Source: an uncultured Lachnospiraceae bacterium (GTDB lineage Bacteria; Bacillota; Clostridia; Lachnospirales; Lachnospiraceae). Taken from it: DNA of 7,173 bases. The DNA lies in NCBI GenBank assembly GCA_910577655.1, contig CAJTOW010000165.1, forward strand, positions 1-7,173, read 5' to 3'. Shown here in pieces: positions 6,403-7,173 of this stretch. Positions within the stretch are counted from its first letter, which is position 1; the number at the start of each line of letters is the position of its first letter. The notes beneath the pieces were generated by a model that was not told the origin of the DNA, did no database searches, and saw only the letters and a list, made by a program, of their open reading frames with translations. The translations under genes and the position numbers were made by a program.

Positions 6403-6425
6403 AAAGGCGTTGTCAGCGCCTTTTT
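6403..6425 (+). terminator. Hairpin with T-run, intrinsic-terminator-like
   Basis: AAAGGCG (6403-6409) pairs perfectly with CGCCTTT (6417-6423) around a 7-base loop. On the plus strand the stem runs into five T bases (6421-6425), the usual form of an intrinsic terminator; on the minus strand only TTTAT follows. No plus-strand gene is seen that would need it. It may act as a weak terminator or attenuator for minus-strand transcripts between the two genes, or block antisense transcription. Confidence 0.45.
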
Positions 6426-6460
6426 GCATACCTGGACATTGCGATAACCAGCCGGACATC

Positions 6461-6481
6461 TGCCTGTATCTGAAACAGGCA
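6461..6481. promoter_or_regulatory. Perfect 7-bp inverted repeat in the leader region
   Basis: TGCCTGT (6461-6467) and ACAGGCA (6475-6481) are exact reverse complements around a 7-base spacer. There is no T-run after it in either direction, so it is not a terminator. It lies just downstream of the candidate promoter, and could be an operator or an RNA hairpin in the leader. A shorter relative, CCTG-TATT-CAGG, lies at 6378-6389. Confidence 0.45.
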
Positions 6482-6494
6482 AATACGGCTCCCC

Positions 6495-6510
6495 ATCATA
6501 ACATTGTCAA
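6495..6510 (-). promoter_or_regulatory. Candidate promoter for the giant surface protein gene
   Basis: Directly after the upstream stop codon, the minus strand reads TTGACAATGTTATGAT. TGTTATGAT (6503-6495) fits an extended -10 element (TGn plus TATGAT, 5 of 6 matches to TATAAT). The exact TTGACA (6510-6505) lies too close to be its -35; used as a -35 it would need a -10 near 6487-6482, where only a poor CGTATT is found. The extended -10 reading is preferred. It implies a leader of about 145 bases before the gene. It was found by eye only. Confidence 0.4.
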
Positions 6511-6511
6511 A

Positions 6512-7173
6512 TCAAACTGCCTCTGACAGCAGATAAATCAGTTCCAATGCACTCCGGAATGTAATATACTTTTTTCTGGTGGCTATCCCCCAGATCCGTC
6601 CCTGGATGCTGGTGTGCTGTCTTCCGATTAACTGGAGGTAGATGGTCTCCCGCACCTGGTGCGGCGGACTGGTACCTGTGCCATCCGCGCCGGAACTGCC
6701 GGAACCGTCTGCCGTACTCTTCCCTCTGGCAGGCGGTTCTACAGATACTGTCCCTTTATCTCTGGCACTTCCTGGCCCCGGGCTGAATGTTTCCTCCTGC
6801 CAGTATTCCTCTGGCAGCACATTCCTGTTCTCGTCTCCGGGTCTGGCCACGCTGCGGAAGGTGGTTTCGGATGGTGGGAGGTTCAGGCTGCGGCTGATGG
6901 CATCGATTCTCAGCACCAGCTGTGCGGCCCCCTGGTAGGGAACCGGCTTTTTCAGATGGTAGTGAACGATGTCCCCGTATGGTTCCCGGTCTCTTTTTCC
7001 AAAGATACGGATCAGCATCGCCGTGGGACCGGCCAGCCCTTCCCACTGCGTTTTCCCACCTTCAGATTCTTTCTTAAGCACCAGATCCTCCCCCTCCTTT
7101 CCTGCCCAGAACGCCCTGGATGACATAAGGATAACTATGTCATCTGCATGGGGAGCCTGAAGGGAAAATCCTT
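6512..7173 (-). CDS. Conserved hypothetical protein, two conserved segments joined by a Gly/Ser/Pro linker; 5' end beyond window
   Basis: The frame is open from the right edge to TGA at 6514-6512, giving 219 visible codons. The in-frame ATG at 7126 lacks a ribosome binding site and coding-like sequence continues upstream (GFSLQAPHADDIVIL), so the real start is probably outside the window. Counting from the first whole codon, residues 1-104 contain GPTAMLIRIFGKRD and PYQGAAQLVLRIDAI, residues about 105-172 are a low-complexity linker rich in G, S, P and D, and residues 178-219 end the protein with YLQLIGRQHTSIQGRIWGI and ITFRSALELIYLLSEAV. The QxTxxQGxIxW...FRSALEL(I/M) pattern is one I recall from small uncharacterised proteins of Lachnospiraceae; no function is established. 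No signal peptide or membrane segment is visible, so it looks cytoplasmic. It lies 167 bp upstream of the giant surface protein gene on the same strand. Confidence 0.8.
   Translation of the reverse strand, partial: GFSLQAPHADDIVILMSSRAFWAGKEGEDLVLKKESEGGKTQWEGLAGPTAMLIRIFGKRDREPYGDIVHYHLKKPVPYQGAAQLVLRIDAISRSLNLPPSETTFRSVARPGDENRNVLPEEYWQEETFSPGPGSARDKGTVSVEPPARGKSTADGSGSSGADGTGTSPPHQVRETIYLQLIGRQHTSIQGRIWGIATRKKYITFRSALELIYLLSEAV

Larger units (their letters stand above)
6345..6511. other. Intergenic region and leader of the giant gene
   Basis: This 167-bp gap separates the two minus-strand genes. It contains the candidate promoter, the two stem-loops, the ribosome binding site, and a short direct repeat GGACAT at 6434-6439 and 6454-6459 (20-bp period) between the stem-loops. 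No small ORF of note or recognised riboswitch was seen. Confidence 0.6.

Noticed and set aside
6659..7123. Plus-strand open frame of 154 codons opposite the right-hand gene
   Set aside because: It is antisense to a frame that is open across the whole region and carries conserved-looking segments. The peptide shows no domain and no ribosome binding site was found.
7124..7126. ATG at 7126 as the start of the right-hand gene (204 codons)
   Set aside because: No Shine-Dalgarno sequence precedes it (TAGTTATCCTT), and the same frame stays open with plausible coding sequence to the window edge, so the gene is more likely cut by the edge.

Overview
The window holds two genes, both on the minus strand and both cut by the window edges. 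Long clean reading frames, a strong AGGAG-type ribosome binding site, mid-range GC and the domain types suggest a gut-type Firmicute (Clostridia, most likely Lachnospiraceae). This is inference from protein style, not a database match. No RNA gene, insertion sequence, CRISPR array or phage gene was seen.

Right edge (7173 to 6512): the 3' part of a conserved-hypothetical gene, at least 219 codons, whose start lies beyond the window. It has two compact conserved-looking segments joined by a Gly/Ser/Pro-rich linker. A 167-bp gap follows (6511 to 6345), with a candidate promoter, two perfect 7-bp stem-loops and a strong ribosome binding site.

Rest of the window (6344 to 1): one uninterrupted frame of 2,114 codons that runs off the left edge. 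It encodes the N-terminal part of a giant secreted, repeat-built surface protein. In order it has: a signal peptide (residues 1-35); an N-terminal globular domain (36-187); a Glu/Thr/Ala/Asp-rich acidic spacer with only three basic residues (188-513); a beta-rich region ending in the HFTTIQVTF motif (514-820); five InlB-type (Listeria-Bacteroides) repeats interleaved with MucBP-like domains (830-1825); and MBG-type Ig-like modules (1828 onward). The last modules form a 181-residue (543-bp) tandem unit whose second copy has just begun at the left edge. The cell-wall anchor expected for such a protein (an LPXTG-type signal) is not visible and would lie further left.

The two genes share orientation, but the gap contains its own candidate promoter, so co-transcription is uncertain. 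The giant protein is probably an adhesin or matrix/mucus-binding protein. The role of the upstream protein is unknown. All sizeable plus-strand frames are antisense shadows of these two genes.
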